From the NCBI RefSeq assembly GCF_016937515.1, contig NZ_JAFHKM010000002.1, forward strand, positions 1,483,001 to 1,547,000: a DNA stretch of 64,000 nt, in the 5' to 3' direction. Below, piece by piece: positions 9,785 to 19,083 of this stretch (position 1 is the first letter of the stretch; each line of letters begins with the position of its first letter). Source of the DNA: Cohnella algarum (GTDB taxonomy: Bacteria; Bacillota; Bacilli; Paenibacillales; Paenibacillaceae). The notes beneath the pieces were generated by a model. That model saw only the letters and a list, made by a program, of their open reading frames with translations, was not told where the DNA came from and ran no database searches. Both the position numbers and the translations under genes were made by a program.

Positions 9785-11158
9785 CTACGGATTGGCCTGG
9801 ATGACCTTCTCCGCTTCCTCGGTCATTTCCTTTCGCACGTCCTCGAAGCTGCGGTTGTCCAGCATGAAGCTGTTGAACCCGTTTTCGACGATGGTTTTCA
9901 GCTCGGCTCCGTACGCCACGCTCACGCCGCCTTCCGGCATTTTCACGTTCGGATCGAACAACGTTTTGGACAACGACTCGATATCGATCAGATCCGTGTT
10001 GTCCCCGAAAAAGTCCGTCAGCAGTTGGTTGCCGTCAACCCCTTTGGCCGCCGGGATTTCCTGCGTGAACTTGTAGGACTCGGTCGTCATCCAACGGACG
10101 AAGTCGTATGCCGCTTCCTTGTTTTTCGAGCTTGCGCCGATGGCGATGCCGCTGCCCGAAATGTTCGTCATGCCCATATCGGTCGCGTCGACGGCGCGCG
10201 GAATCGGGGCGTACTGCATCTGGAATTCATGAGGGAACCTCTCCAGGTTGAGACCCGCTCTGACCGCGTAGCTCGGCACGGCCAGCATGCTCGCGTTTCC
10301 GGCGAAAAACTGCTGGAGCACGTGGTAGTTCGAAGCGAGAACGTCGGCGTACGGCTCTACGCTCTTGTCTTCCTTCTCCATGGCGCGGCGGAGATTGAAG
10401 AAGTATTCGAAGGACGGATCGTCGAAAATCGGTTTCCGGTCGGCCGACAATTGCGGATGCGGGCGCTCGGTATAGGCGATGATGTTCGGGTATTCGCCCC
10501 ACGTATGGAAATACGTTCCGTAGTGTTCGTCCGTCGTCAGCTTTTTGGCGTATTCGCGGAAATCGTCCCACGTCCAGCCCATCTCCGGCAGCGCCAGGCC
10601 CGCTTCCTCCAGATGGTCCTTGTTGAATACGGTAAACCACTGCGTCGAGTTGGTCAGCAGCCCGTAAACCTGATCGTCGAGCTTGATCACCTTGGTATAT
10701 TCGTCTTCCGGCGTGACGCCCTCTTGGGCGAACAGGCCGTTAAGCGGTTCCACGATGCCGCGCGAAGCGCGCTCCAGCACCTGCTCCTCGTTGCCCGTCA
10801 TGAAGACGTCCACGGCTTCTCCGCCGGCAATCAGCACATCCAGCTTGGTCATGAATTCGACGCTGTCGCTGTTTTGCACGAGGGAGACGTACTCGACCTC
10901 CACCTTGTCCTGGGACTCGTTGTACGCCTGCACCGCCTGATAGAACGGCTCTTCCGGCTTGCTCATTTTGAACGTGTAAAATTTGATTTTCGTTTTTTCC
11001 GCGGGCGCCGCTTCCCCGCTGCCCGAAGCTGCCGGCGCCGTCGAGGACGGAGCCTCCGCGGACGGCGAGGCGTTCGAATTGCCGCCGTTTCCTCCCGAGC
11101 ATGCCGCAAGCGCAAAGACCAGAATCAAGCTTGTAAGCGCTAAACTAAATCGTTTCAA
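9785..11158 (-). CDS. Sugar ABC transporter substrate-binding lipoprotein
   Basis: 457 residues, starting with TTG (GGGGGG lies upstream). A lipoprotein signal peptide ends in the lipobox LAAC with Cys20, followed by a Gly/Ser/Ala/Pro-rich linker. The mature part is a family-1 extracellular solute-binding protein (FMTGNEEQVLERASRGIVEPL, GYTWDDFREYAKKL-like MGWTWDDFREYAKKL, AIGASSKNKEAAYDFVRWM). It would bind an oligosaccharide at the outer membrane face and hand it to the two permeases encoded immediately upstream. No ATPase gene is linked, as is usual for systems sharing an MsmX-type ATPase. Confidence 0.92.
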   Translation of the reverse strand: MKRFSLALTSLILVFALAACSGGNGGNSNASPSAEAPSSTAPAASGSGEAAPAEKTKIKFYTFKMSKPEEPFYQAVQAYNESQDKVEVEYVSLVQNSDSVEFMTKLDVLIAGGEAVDVFMTGNEEQVLERASRGIVEPLNGLFAQEGVTPEDEYTKVIKLDDQVYGLLTNSTQWFTVFNKDHLEEAGLALPEMGWTWDDFREYAKKLTTDEHYGTYFHTWGEYPNIIAYTERPHPQLSADRKPIFDDPSFEYFFNLRRAMEKEDKSVEPYADVLASNYHVLQQFFAGNASMLAVPSYAVRAGLNLERFPHEFQMQYAPIPRAVDATDMGMTNISGSGIAIGASSKNKEAAYDFVRWMTTESYKFTQEIPAAKGVDGNQLLTDFFGDNTDLIDIESLSKTLFDPNVKMPEGGVSVAYGAELKTIVENGFNSFMLDNRSFEDVRKEMTEEAEKVIQANP

Positions 11159-11293
11159 AAGAATCCCCCCGGTTTTGGTGTCGTTGCACGATCATTATAC
11201 CTTCCCGCCGTGCGGCTCGCCGTGTACCGTATTGCGCTTTCGGCGTGGACATTTTTGACTCTCGCGAGCCGCGGCTGCGACCGGCTGAGGGCG

Positions 11294-12124
11294 TCAGCCC
11301 TTCACGCCGCCGATCGCGATGCCGTTGATGACCTGCTTCTGCAGCGCCAGGAACAGCGCAAGCAGCGGAATGTCGGCGGAGACGGCGGCCATCATCATGA
11401 CCGAGATCCGCGTGCCGAATTCCTCCTTGAAAAACTGCATGCCGAGCGGAATCGTATACAGGTCGGTCGAATACAGGAAAATAAGCGGTCCCTGGTAGTC
11501 GTTCCAGGTCCAGATGAACTTGATGATGCCCACGGTCGCCAGAATCGGGCGGCTGAGCGGCAGCATGACGCTCCAGAAGATGCGGAAGTAGCCGGCCCCG
11601 TCCAGCTCCGCGGCTTCCAGCATATCGTTGTGGATGCCGGCCATGAACTGCCGCAGCAAAAACGTAAAATAGCTGGAAAACATGCTCAGGAGGATAAGGG
11701 AAAGGTGCGTGTCGTACAGCCCCAGCTCCTTGATCATAATATAGCGGGGCACGAGCGTCGCCTGCTCCGGAATCATCATGAAGGCGAGCATCAGGCTGAA
11801 CACCAGGGCGCTCCCCTTGAACTTGAGCTTGGAGAGGGCATAGCCGGCCATGGCCGAGATGAGCAGGGTGGCCAGCGTGGTCAAAATGGAGATTTTCAAG
11901 GAGTTCCCGTAAAACAGGGTAAAGGAAACGTCCCCCATCCATACCTCTTTGAAATTTTCGATCAGGTTCCATTTTTCGGGGATCCATTGAATCGGGAACG
12001 TCCATACGTCCTTCTCCGTTTTGGAAGCGGCCGACAGCATCCAGAACAACGGCAGCAGAAAAAACAGCGAGATTACGGCGAATGCGGCGGTCAGCAGCCA
12101 ATTGCCGAGTTGGATTTTTCTCAT
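11294..12124 (-). CDS. Carbohydrate ABC transporter permease (MalG type)
   Basis: 276 residues with about six membrane segments and the EAA loop EAAELDGAGYFRIFWSVMLP that contacts the ATPase. It opens MRKIQLGNWLLTAAFAVISL. The ATG at 12124 has GGAGG eight bases upstream; the in-frame ATG at 12142 has no such site. It begins about 20 bases after the stop of the MalF-type permease, so the two form one transcript. It shares the system with the lipoprotein downstream. Confidence 0.93.
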   Translation of the reverse strand: MRKIQLGNWLLTAAFAVISLFFLLPLFWMLSAASKTEKDVWTFPIQWIPEKWNLIENFKEVWMGDVSFTLFYGNSLKISILTTLATLLISAMAGYALSKLKFKGSALVFSLMLAFMMIPEQATLVPRYIMIKELGLYDTHLSLILLSMFSSYFTFLLRQFMAGIHNDMLEAAELDGAGYFRIFWSVMLPLSRPILATVGIIKFIWTWNDYQGPLIFLYSTDLYTIPLGMQFFKEEFGTRISVMMMAAVSADIPLLALFLALQKQVINGIAIGGVKG

Positions 12125-12145
12125 CGAGTAGGCCTCCGTCATCGG

Positions 12146-13081
12146 TCAGTAATGAACTTTGCGGTTTTGCGAAATCCAGGTAATCGAGGTCACCAGCACG
12201 ATCATGAGGAACAGCACCCAGGACATGGCCGACGCATAGCCCATTTTAAAGCGCTGAAAGCCTTCTTCGTAGATCTGATACACAATGACGGTGCTGGAGT
12301 AGTTCGGGCCGCCGTTGGTCAGGAACTTGATAATGTCGAACACCTTGAACGACGAAATAATGCTGGTAATCGTCAAAAAGAACGTCGTGGGGCCGAGCAA
12401 AGGCAGCGTAATGCGCCGGAACTGCTGCATGCCGTTCGCTCCGTCGATGGTCGCCGCCTCGTACAGCTCGTCCGGAATATTGGTCATCCCCGCCAGGAAA
12501 ATGATCATTTGGTACCCGAGCAGCTGCCAGACGTAAATGATCATGATGGCGACGAGCGAGAAGCTGGTATCGACCAGCCAGTTGGGCGGATTGTCGATGC
12601 CGAGCTGCAGCAGCGCCTGGTTGATCGGCCCCTTCGAGGGATGATACAGCGCCGACCAGACGGCGGCCGTCGCGATCGTCGAGCAAATATACGGAATGAA
12701 GAATGCCACTTTGAAATAGCTCTTGGCGTACAGCTTCTTCTGGATGACGGCCGACAGCGCGATGCTGATGACGAGCGTGGCCGGAACCGTTCCGATCGTA
12801 AACCAAATGTTGTTTTCCAGCGCCATCAGAAACTTGTTATCTTCAAATAAACTGAAAAAGTTGTCCAGCCCGATCCACTTGATAGCGGACAGGCCCCCGA
12901 CCAGATTCCACTCCGTAAAGCTCAGCACGAGACTGAACCCGAGCGGAAAAAGGGAAACGAGAATCATCCCGATCACTTCCGGAGCAATAAACAGCCACCC
13001 GGCCGCCTCCGCGCGCCTTTTGCGCGTCCAGAACCGTTTTTTGGCTTCCGGAGACTTCGAAATCGCTACCCGTTCGTTCAT
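12146..13081 (-). CDS. Carbohydrate ABC transporter permease (MalF type)
   Basis: 311 residues from the ATG at 13081 (MNERVAISKSPEAKKRFWTRK), which follows TAGGGG. Membrane segments start at GWLFIAPEVIGMILVSLFPL, and the EAA loop is EAATIDGANGMQQFRRITLP. It is the first gene of a minus-strand run permease, permease, binding protein, kinase, regulator, glycosidase. A TACAAT lies about 35 bp upstream on the minus strand without an obvious -35 box, as expected for a promoter needing an activator such as the linked YesN. Confidence 0.93.
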   Translation of the reverse strand: MNERVAISKSPEAKKRFWTRKRRAEAAGWLFIAPEVIGMILVSLFPLGFSLVLSFTEWNLVGGLSAIKWIGLDNFFSLFEDNKFLMALENNIWFTIGTVPATLVISIALSAVIQKKLYAKSYFKVAFFIPYICSTIATAAVWSALYHPSKGPINQALLQLGIDNPPNWLVDTSFSLVAIMIIYVWQLLGYQMIIFLAGMTNIPDELYEAATIDGANGMQQFRRITLPLLGPTTFFLTITSIISSFKVFDIIKFLTNGGPNYSSTVIVYQIYEEGFQRFKMGYASAMSWVLFLMIVLVTSITWISQNRKVHY

Positions 13082-13200
13082 CGCTTTCGCCCCTATTACC
13101 TTAATGTGTCCCCATTGTAGCAAGACGGGGGCGGAAATACGGTACATGTTTCATACCCGTGGGCGTGTATTATTTTGACTTTTCGGCGTATGCGAAAGGT

Positions 13201-13322
13201 AACCGACGGACGGGGAGATTTTGTATGAAAAATCGTACAATTGCCAAGGCAGAAGGGGAAAAACGGGGGGGGGGGTTGTACGAAAAATCATATAAAAACG
13301 GGCGCGGAACCGACGGACGGGG
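13201..13322. repeat. Family B palindrome pair framed by a 15-bp direct repeat
   Basis: Two 20-bp near-palindromes, TTGTATGAAAAATCGTACAA (13221-13240) and TTGTACGAAAAATCATATAA (13276-13295), lie 55 bp apart. They sit between two exact copies of AACCGACGGACGGGG (13201-13215 and 13308-13322), 107 bp apart. A run of 12 G separates the palindromes. The same arrangement recurs at 30545-30670. Confidence 0.75.
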
Positions 13323-13358
13323 GGCCAGGGACGGTGTAAAGAAACACCGCAACCGAAA

Positions 13359-13382
13359 CAAGGCGGCCGCATGGCCGCCTTG
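13359..13382. terminator. Strong GC hairpin, possible terminator
   Basis: A perfect 10-bp stem CAAGGCGGCC/GGCCGCCTTG with a short loop. It is followed on the minus strand by TTTCGG and on the plus strand by TTGG, so the U-tract is poor. It may end the decayed metallo-hydrolase fragment on the minus strand. Confidence 0.4.
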
Positions 13383-13446
13383 TTGGTTCCCCGGCTCGCC
13401 ATCCAATGGGCAGGACTCGGCCAGAATGGGGTTTGCCGCCAGCCGT

Positions 13447-13626
13447 CAGCGATCGATCGTTTCCCCATCGTCCGGCACGAGAATTCGATCGCGCAATCCC
13501 TTCTCTTCAATAATGCTCCTCAGCTCGCCCCGGGACAAGAAGCAGTGGTTGACCGCCTCCATATGCGAGACGATCACCGTCGCTTGCGGAGCCGCCAAAT
13601 GCGTCCGGAAAATCGGGCCCCGGCAC
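13447..13626 (-). pseudogene. C-terminal remnant of an MBL-fold metallo-hydrolase
   Basis: The minus-strand frame ending at TGA 13447 reads HLAAPQATVIVSHMEAVNHC then FLSRGELRSIIEEKG and ends PDDGETIDR. This resembles the C-terminus of small MBL-fold hydrolases, in particular the HMEAxNHC segment. An in-frame TAG at about 13627 and loss of everything upstream leave about 59 codons. The catalytic HxHxDH region is absent. Confidence 0.55.
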
Positions 13627-13812
13627 TAGTTCGAAATCTTCAGGGGCACGATCGGAGCCTAGGCATCGAGAACGAATCGTGAAATCGGCGGTTCGTTTTT
13701 CTTTAGTTTCTCCCTTAAATCTTTAGTTTGTCCTCTACTTGAAAGGGGTTACATGTAATAGATTAGGGGTGATTCATCAGGACGACAAAACGCGGAAAGG
13801 GAGAATGATGCA

Positions 13813-16608
13813 TTGAAGACTCGCAACAAGAAGAAAACCTGGTCCAGGTTCACGGTGCTCAGCGTCGCCACAGCCTTGTTTACGGCCAGCTTCCCGCTTG
13901 CGGCGGCGGCCGGGGACACCTGGCCTTTTGCCGGAGATCAGGCTCACGGCGTTAACCAGCCCAGCGTGCACGGCTACACGAGCGGCCATATTGCCGACTG
14001 GAGCCCGGAGCGCGACCCTTATGCGGAAATGCTCCGGTCCCATGTCCCGCTTCAGCAGCGGATCGCTCCCTTCGCCTCGTCGCAAGCCAATCCGAATCTG
14101 GATCCGGACGTCAAAATGACGAACGTCAGCGGCGACTACGGAAACGCGTTTATCGAGAACGCGCCTTACACGAACAAATTCGCCCAATACCATTTTCATT
14201 TCTGGCAGTATGTCGATTACTGGTCGCCCTGGCACGGAACCGCCACGGCCTACACCCCTCCCGAATATTACGACGAGCTGGCCCAGAAGGACTGGCAGCA
14301 AAAGTGGTTCGAGTTCGGCATGCTGAACATCCCGAATCCGACGTACACGGACGCGGCGCACAAAAACGGCGTGCTGTCGCTGGCCGGCATCTTTTTCTCC
14401 AATAACGACCGCGGCCAGCAAACGTACAAGCAGATGATCGTGAAGGACGAAAAAGGAAACTACCCGGTCGCCGAGAAATTGATCGAGATGGCCGAATACT
14501 TCGGTTACGACGGTTACTTCATCAACCAGGAGGAGCAGAACCCCAACGTCGCCGTCGCAGACATTCCGGATTACATCGGATTCATGAAAGCGCTGCAGGA
14601 CGGCGGGCTGTACGTTCAGTGGTACGACTCGCTGAACACGGCGACCGGCGCCAACACGTTCGCGCGCACCTTCCATGACCACAACATCTCGTTCCTTTAC
14701 GACAAGGCAACGGGCGAACAGGTGTCGCAGTCGTTTTTCTTCGATTACGGAATGGGGAACAGCCAGATCAATGCGGCAGCTGCCTATCTCCAAAATCTGA
14801 ACGCCCAATCCGGCACCGATTTCGAGCTCGACGACGTCGGCTTTGCGGGCCTTGAAGCCGGACGCGACCGGTTCAAAAGCGTCAACGGCACCGCGCTGAA
14901 AAACAAGCTGGACGCAAACGGCGTGCCGCGCCTCGGCATCGCCACGCTCGGGGCGGACTTCGTCCACGCGGGACTGGACGAGGACATGAACCTGGGCTGG
15001 CCGGTCCGGCACCGCGCGGAAAACGAGTACCAGTGGATGACCAAGCTGCGCGAACAGCTCTGGTGGTCCGGCCCGAACGTCGATCCGACGAATACGGCGA
15101 CCTCCCCGACGAATACCGTCGCCGACGTCTATGCCGACAACCGGTACTGGCCGGGAATCTCTTCGGTCATCGCCGAGCGTTCGGTCGTGGGGGGCACGAA
15201 TTTTTATACCGATTTCAACACGGGGCACGGTCTCTCCTACTATCGCGACGGAGCGGTCTCGAACCCGGACGAGTGGTCGAACATGAGCCTGCAGGACGTT
15301 CCGGTCACCTGGCAGTGGTGGCAGGACACGGCCGGCAGCCGGCTGGACGTCGACTTCGATTACGGTCCAGAATACGACCTGGGCGACTCGGGACGCCAAT
15401 CGTACGAGCAGATCGGCGCGTACAACGGAGGAAGCTCCCTCGTCGTCAGCGGCAAGCTGGATGCGGAAACCTTCCTGCGTCTGTATAAAACCGAGCTGAG
15501 CGTAAACGCGAACTCAAAGCTGTCCGTCACCTTCAACAAGCCGGAAACGGACGCGTCCGCCATGCAGGCCGGGCTTATTTTCGCCGATCGGCCGGAGGAA
15601 GTCGTGAAGGTTCCGGTTCCGGAGAGCGGGAAAGCGACAAACGGCTGGGCATCGGCCGAACTCGACCTCGGCGCCTATGCGGGCCGGACGATCGCAGCTT
15701 TCGGGCTCGTTTTCGCTCCGGAGCAGGAAGCGGTCGAAACGTATCAAATGAATATCGGGCAAATCCGCATCCATGACGGCTCCGCCGTTCGTCCTTCGGC
15801 TCCGTCCAAACTGACGATTACGGAAGCGTACGCGGACACCGGCGAAATGAACATCAGCTGGAAAATGAACGAAAACTACGAAGTCGTAAAGCAGTACAAC
15901 GTTTACGTCAACGACACGTTCGTCGGCGGCAAATACGACGAGGTGTTCTACATCAAAGATCTCCCGGCGCTGTCCGGTACGATCAAAGTGGTTCCGGTCG
16001 GCGCCGACGGACGGGAAGGCGAAGCCGCCGTTCTGCCGTTCGACCTGACGAGCACGGTATCGAACGTGCAAGTCGAATCGACGGCGGACGGCAAGCTGAC
16101 CGTCAGTTGGACCAACCCTTCGGTATCGACGGGCAACTTGAAAATCAACGTCGAATCGGTCAACTGGGTGACATCCAAAAAACCGGTGAAGGAAAATAAA
16201 GTCGTTTCCGAAGGCACGACCTCCGTCGTTTTCGACAAGATGCCGGTCAACGGGGACGAGTATGTGGTAACGATCGCTCCCAAACGCGGGGACGCGGTGT
16301 CCGCAAGCGGAGCCTTCATCGATACGATCGCCGAGCCGTATGCCGAGGACTGGTATTGGGAGGGCGACACGCTCCATCTGCCGATGCCGGAAACGAGAGA
16401 CTGGCGCTATCTGTACGTATATGAAGACGGGGTTCTCCGGTCCTTCCCGACCACTTACGGCGTAGGGGACAAAGACCGGATCATCCGCGGCCGGAGCACG
16501 AAGGCAAGCCTCGCGTTTCCCTCGACGGCCGAGAACGTGCATGTCGTGCTGGAGGATTACGCGGGCAACCAATCGGAGCCGGTCGTTCTCAGAGGCGGCG
16601 ACAATTAA
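13813..16608 (+). CDS. Secreted GH85 endo-beta-N-acetylglucosaminidase
   Basis: 931 residues, starting with TTG after AAAGGGAG. A signal peptide (FTVLSVATALFTASFPLAAAA) is followed by a GH85 barrel: HFHFWQYVDYWSPWHG, GVLSLAGIFFSNNDRG, and the catalytic YGYDGYFINQE-type motif with Asn238 and Glu240 in FINQEEQN. GH85 enzymes cut the chitobiose core of N-glycans through an oxazoline intermediate, with Glu as acid/base and Asn orienting the acetamido group. After the barrel come a jelly-roll/galactose-binding region and FN3-like domains (ITEAYADTGEMNISWKMNE; VSNVQVESTADGKLTVSW). No SLH or sortase anchor is visible, so it is probably released. A terminator follows at 16627. Confidence 0.92.
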   Translation: MKTRNKKKTWSRFTVLSVATALFTASFPLAAAAGDTWPFAGDQAHGVNQPSVHGYTSGHIADWSPERDPYAEMLRSHVPLQQRIAPFASSQANPNLDPDVKMTNVSGDYGNAFIENAPYTNKFAQYHFHFWQYVDYWSPWHGTATAYTPPEYYDELAQKDWQQKWFEFGMLNIPNPTYTDAAHKNGVLSLAGIFFSNNDRGQQTYKQMIVKDEKGNYPVAEKLIEMAEYFGYDGYFINQEEQNPNVAVADIPDYIGFMKALQDGGLYVQWYDSLNTATGANTFARTFHDHNISFLYDKATGEQVSQSFFFDYGMGNSQINAAAAYLQNLNAQSGTDFELDDVGFAGLEAGRDRFKSVNGTALKNKLDANGVPRLGIATLGADFVHAGLDEDMNLGWPVRHRAENEYQWMTKLREQLWWSGPNVDPTNTATSPTNTVADVYADNRYWPGISSVIAERSVVGGTNFYTDFNTGHGLSYYRDGAVSNPDEWSNMSLQDVPVTWQWWQDTAGSRLDVDFDYGPEYDLGDSGRQSYEQIGAYNGGSSLVVSGKLDAETFLRLYKTELSVNANSKLSVTFNKPETDASAMQAGLIFADRPEEVVKVPVPESGKATNGWASAELDLGAYAGRTIAAFGLVFAPEQEAVETYQMNIGQIRIHDGSAVRPSAPSKLTITEAYADTGEMNISWKMNENYEVVKQYNVYVNDTFVGGKYDEVFYIKDLPALSGTIKVVPVGADGREGEAAVLPFDLTSTVSNVQVESTADGKLTVSWTNPSVSTGNLKINVESVNWVTSKKPVKENKVVSEGTTSVVFDKMPVNGDEYVVTIAPKRGDAVSASGAFIDTIAEPYAEDWYWEGDTLHLPMPETRDWRYLYVYEDGVLRSFPTTYGVGDKDRIIRGRSTKASLAFPSTAENVHVVLEDYAGNQSEPVVLRGGDN

Positions 16609-16626
16609 ATAACCCGACGCAGACCG

Positions 16627-16669
16627 AACCCGCAAGAGCGCGCTTCCCGCGCGCGTCTTGCGGGTTTTT
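16627..16669 (+). terminator. Rho-independent terminator after GH85
   Basis: A long stem AACCCGCAAG-AGCGCGC pairs with GCGCGC-GTCTTGCGGGTT, with loop TTCCC, and ends in TTTTT. It is 18 bp past the GH85 stop. Confidence 0.85.
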
Positions 16670-16869
16670 GCGCGGCGCCGCTCAAGCCGCGGCGTAAGCG
16701 GCCGTTATCAAAGCCGGGAAAATGCTTGCCGTCGCGGAATGGGGATCCGATGCCGGGTCCTCCTTTTTTCGTTTAAGACTCATTAAAGGTTGCCGCTCTA
16801 AGATGGGGGCATGAACGGGGCGGGCAGCCGCCGGAAGAAGCCGTTCAGTTGCCGAAAGGAGTGGAGCTT

Positions 16870-17907
16870 ATGTTCCGCCAACGAAAAAAAACCAAAATCT
16901 TCGCCATAATAGCCGTCATTCTGCTGGCGCTCGGCACGACTGCGTACCGGCTCGCCGATCGCTATCTGATCGAGCACGTCGAGGTCGTCGTCGCTCCGAA
17001 CGGCGCGTCCGCCCAGGGGCGCCCGGAAACGTCCGCAACCTCCGAGTCCGCGGAAGCTTCGGAAGACGCCGGAGCCTCGGAGAGCTCGGGGACATCCGGA
17101 ACGTCGGAATCCTCCGGAACCGATGCGCCGGACGCCTCCGCGACGGAAGCGGAATGGGACGACTGGAACTACACGGACGAAAACGTCACGATCCGCATCG
17201 AAAAGGTGCAAACGGGCTCTGGCGACGACGTCGTCACCTACTTCGCAGCCGACGTCCAGTTAAGCGAATCGGCGGACTTGCTAACCGCCTTCGCCAAAAA
17301 CGCCTTCGGCACGAACATCACCGAAGACACCTCGACGATCGCCGCCAGCAATAACGCCGTATTCGCCATTAACGGCGATTATTACGGCTTCCGCAGCGAC
17401 GGCGTCGTCATCCGCAACGGGACGCTGTACCGCGACGAACCGGCGCGCGACGGCCTGGCCCTGCTCGAGGACGGCACCCTGATGCCGTATGACGAGGAGG
17501 GAACCTCCTCGGACGAGCTTCTTGCCCAGGGGGTCACGAACACCTTCTCGTTCGGCCCGATTCTCGTTCAGGACGGCGAGATCGCCGGCGACTTCAGCAG
17601 CGTGCGCATCGACAACAACTTCGGCAACCGTTCGATCCAGAACGCCAATCCGCGAACCGGCATCGGGATGATCGCGCCGAACCACTTTCTGTTCGTCGTG
17701 GTCGACGGACGCGAGGAAGGTTACAGCCGGGGTATGACGCTGACCGAATTCGCGGAGCTGTTCCGGGAGCTCGGGGCCACCGAAGCCTATAATCTCGACG
17801 GCGGGGGCTCGTCGACGATGTATTTCATGGGCCGGGTCGTGAACGATCCGCTCGGCGAAGGCAAGGAACGCGGCGTCAGCGACATTATTTACATTCCCCC
17901 ATCTTAA
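16870..17907 (+). CDS. Phosphodiester glycosidase (NAGPA/DUF2233) family, membrane-anchored
   Basis: 345 residues from the ATG at 16870, with AAAGGAG upstream. One N-terminal membrane segment (IFAIIAVILLALGTTAYRLA) precedes a Ser/Glu/Ala-rich linker of about 60 residues and then an NAGPA domain: AVFAINGDYYGF, TFSFGPILVQDGE, RTGIGMIAPNHFLFVVVDGR and the signature YNLDGGGSSTMYF. The family includes the human enzyme that uncovers mannose-6-phosphate and bacterial proteins thought to act on sugar phosphodiesters in cell-wall polymers. The gene ends 18 bases before a GT2-GtrA gene, which suggests a shared role in surface glycopolymer modification. Confidence 0.88.
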   Translation: MFRQRKKTKIFAIIAVILLALGTTAYRLADRYLIEHVEVVVAPNGASAQGRPETSATSESAEASEDAGASESSGTSGTSESSGTDAPDASATEAEWDDWNYTDENVTIRIEKVQTGSGDDVVTYFAADVQLSESADLLTAFAKNAFGTNITEDTSTIAASNNAVFAINGDYYGFRSDGVVIRNGTLYRDEPARDGLALLEDGTLMPYDEEGTSSDELLAQGVTNTFSFGPILVQDGEIAGDFSSVRIDNNFGNRSIQNANPRTGIGMIAPNHFLFVVVDGREEGYSRGMTLTEFAELFRELGATEAYNLDGGGSSTMYFMGRVVNDPLGEGKERGVSDIIYIPPS

Positions 17908-17925
17908 AGAAGGAGGCGAACCGGT

Positions 17926-18936
17926 ATGACGATCCTCATCCCTTCCTACGAACCGGACAACCGGCTGATCGCCCTCGTTCGCAAATTAAAGGAAACGACC
18001 CGCGATTCGATCCTGATCGTTGACGACGGCAGCGGCGAGAGGTATCGCGGAATTTTCGACCAGGCAAAAGAAGCCGGCTGCACCGTGCTGGTGCACCCCG
18101 CCAACCGGGGCAAGGGCAGCGCGTTGAAAACGGGTTTCGATTACATGAGGCAACGCGGCGACCGCGAGGGAGTCGTCTGCGCCGACAGCGACGGGCAGCA
18201 TTTGCCGAAGGATATTTTGAAGGTCATGCAGGCCGTCCGCGAGCATCGCAGCCATATCGTGCTCGGCAGCCGGCAGTTCTCGGGCAGCGTTCCGCTGCGC
18301 AGCCGCTTCGGGAATACGGCGACCCGGAAGGTGTTCGCGATGGCGACCGGCCATTCCATCCGCGATACGCAGACCGGGCTTCGCGGCTACTCCGCCGACA
18401 TGCTGGACTGGTTATGCCGCATTCCGGGCGAGCGCTTCGAGTACGAAATGAACATGCTGCTGGAAGCCCCGAATGCCGGCTACGGCCTGGTCGAGGTGCC
18501 GATCGATACCGTCTATCTCGACGACAACAAATCTTCCCATTTTCGCCCGCTTGCCGATTCCGCGCGTATTTATTTTCCTTTTCTGAAGTTCTGCCTGTCT
18601 TCGGGCCTCGCCGCGATCCTCGATTTCGCGCTGCTGCTCGTCTTGCAAGGACTGAAGTCGAATCTGCTGTTGTCCGTCGTCGGGGCGCGTCTGTGCAGTT
18701 CGATTTTCAACTATACGATGAATCGCAAATTCGTTTTCGCCAAAGGCAGAAAGGCCGCCGTATCCCGGTCGATGCCTAAATACTTCACCCTGGTCGTCCT
18801 TATCGTTTTGCTGAATTACGGGGTGCTGCATTTGTTTCATGAACATATCGGCATTCCGCTCGTCCCGGCCAAGCTGATGACGGAAGCCGCCCTGTTCTTG
18901 TTCAGCTACTGGGCGCAGCGGAAATTCGTTTATTGA
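17926..18936 (+). CDS. Bifunctional GT2 glycosyltransferase / GtrA-like membrane protein
   Basis: 336 residues. The first 215 form a DPM1-like GT-A domain: TILIPSYEPDNRL, ILIVDDGSG, HPANRGKGSALKTGFDYM, and ADSDGQH as the metal/nucleotide motif, then FEYEMNMLLEAPNAG and an IDTVYLDDNKSSHF segment typical of polyprenyl-phosphate sugar synthases. The last 120 residues form a four-helix GtrA domain (FLKFCLSSGLAAILDFALLL, NYTMNRKFVFAKG). It probably makes and flips a polyprenyl-phosphate-linked sugar used outside the cell. AGGAGG precedes the start, and it follows the NAGPA gene in one transcript. Confidence 0.9.
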   Translation: MTILIPSYEPDNRLIALVRKLKETTRDSILIVDDGSGERYRGIFDQAKEAGCTVLVHPANRGKGSALKTGFDYMRQRGDREGVVCADSDGQHLPKDILKVMQAVREHRSHIVLGSRQFSGSVPLRSRFGNTATRKVFAMATGHSIRDTQTGLRGYSADMLDWLCRIPGERFEYEMNMLLEAPNAGYGLVEVPIDTVYLDDNKSSHFRPLADSARIYFPFLKFCLSSGLAAILDFALLLVLQGLKSNLLLSVVGARLCSSIFNYTMNRKFVFAKGRKAAVSRSMPKYFTLVVLIVLLNYGVLHLFHEHIGIPLVPAKLMTEAALFLFSYWAQRKFVY

Positions 18937-19083
18937 ACGGGCTTGGCCGCTCCCGATAAGTTAGTTAGTAAACTCGGGGATATTAAGTAATGAATTTTAC
19001 AGTTCTTACGGGCGCCTCCGGAATTCGTTACAATTGAACCGTGCCCCATTTTTTATCGAAACGAACCAGGGAGGACATCGACG

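Noticed and set aside
11127..11144. Second cre-like site at the start of the sugar-binding lipoprotein gene
   Set aside because: One core position fails the consensus and the sequence encodes the signal peptide, so chance is likely.
13777..15399. Long minus-strand frame opposite GH85
   Set aside because: Val/Arg-rich, no ribosome site; shadow of the GH85 gene.
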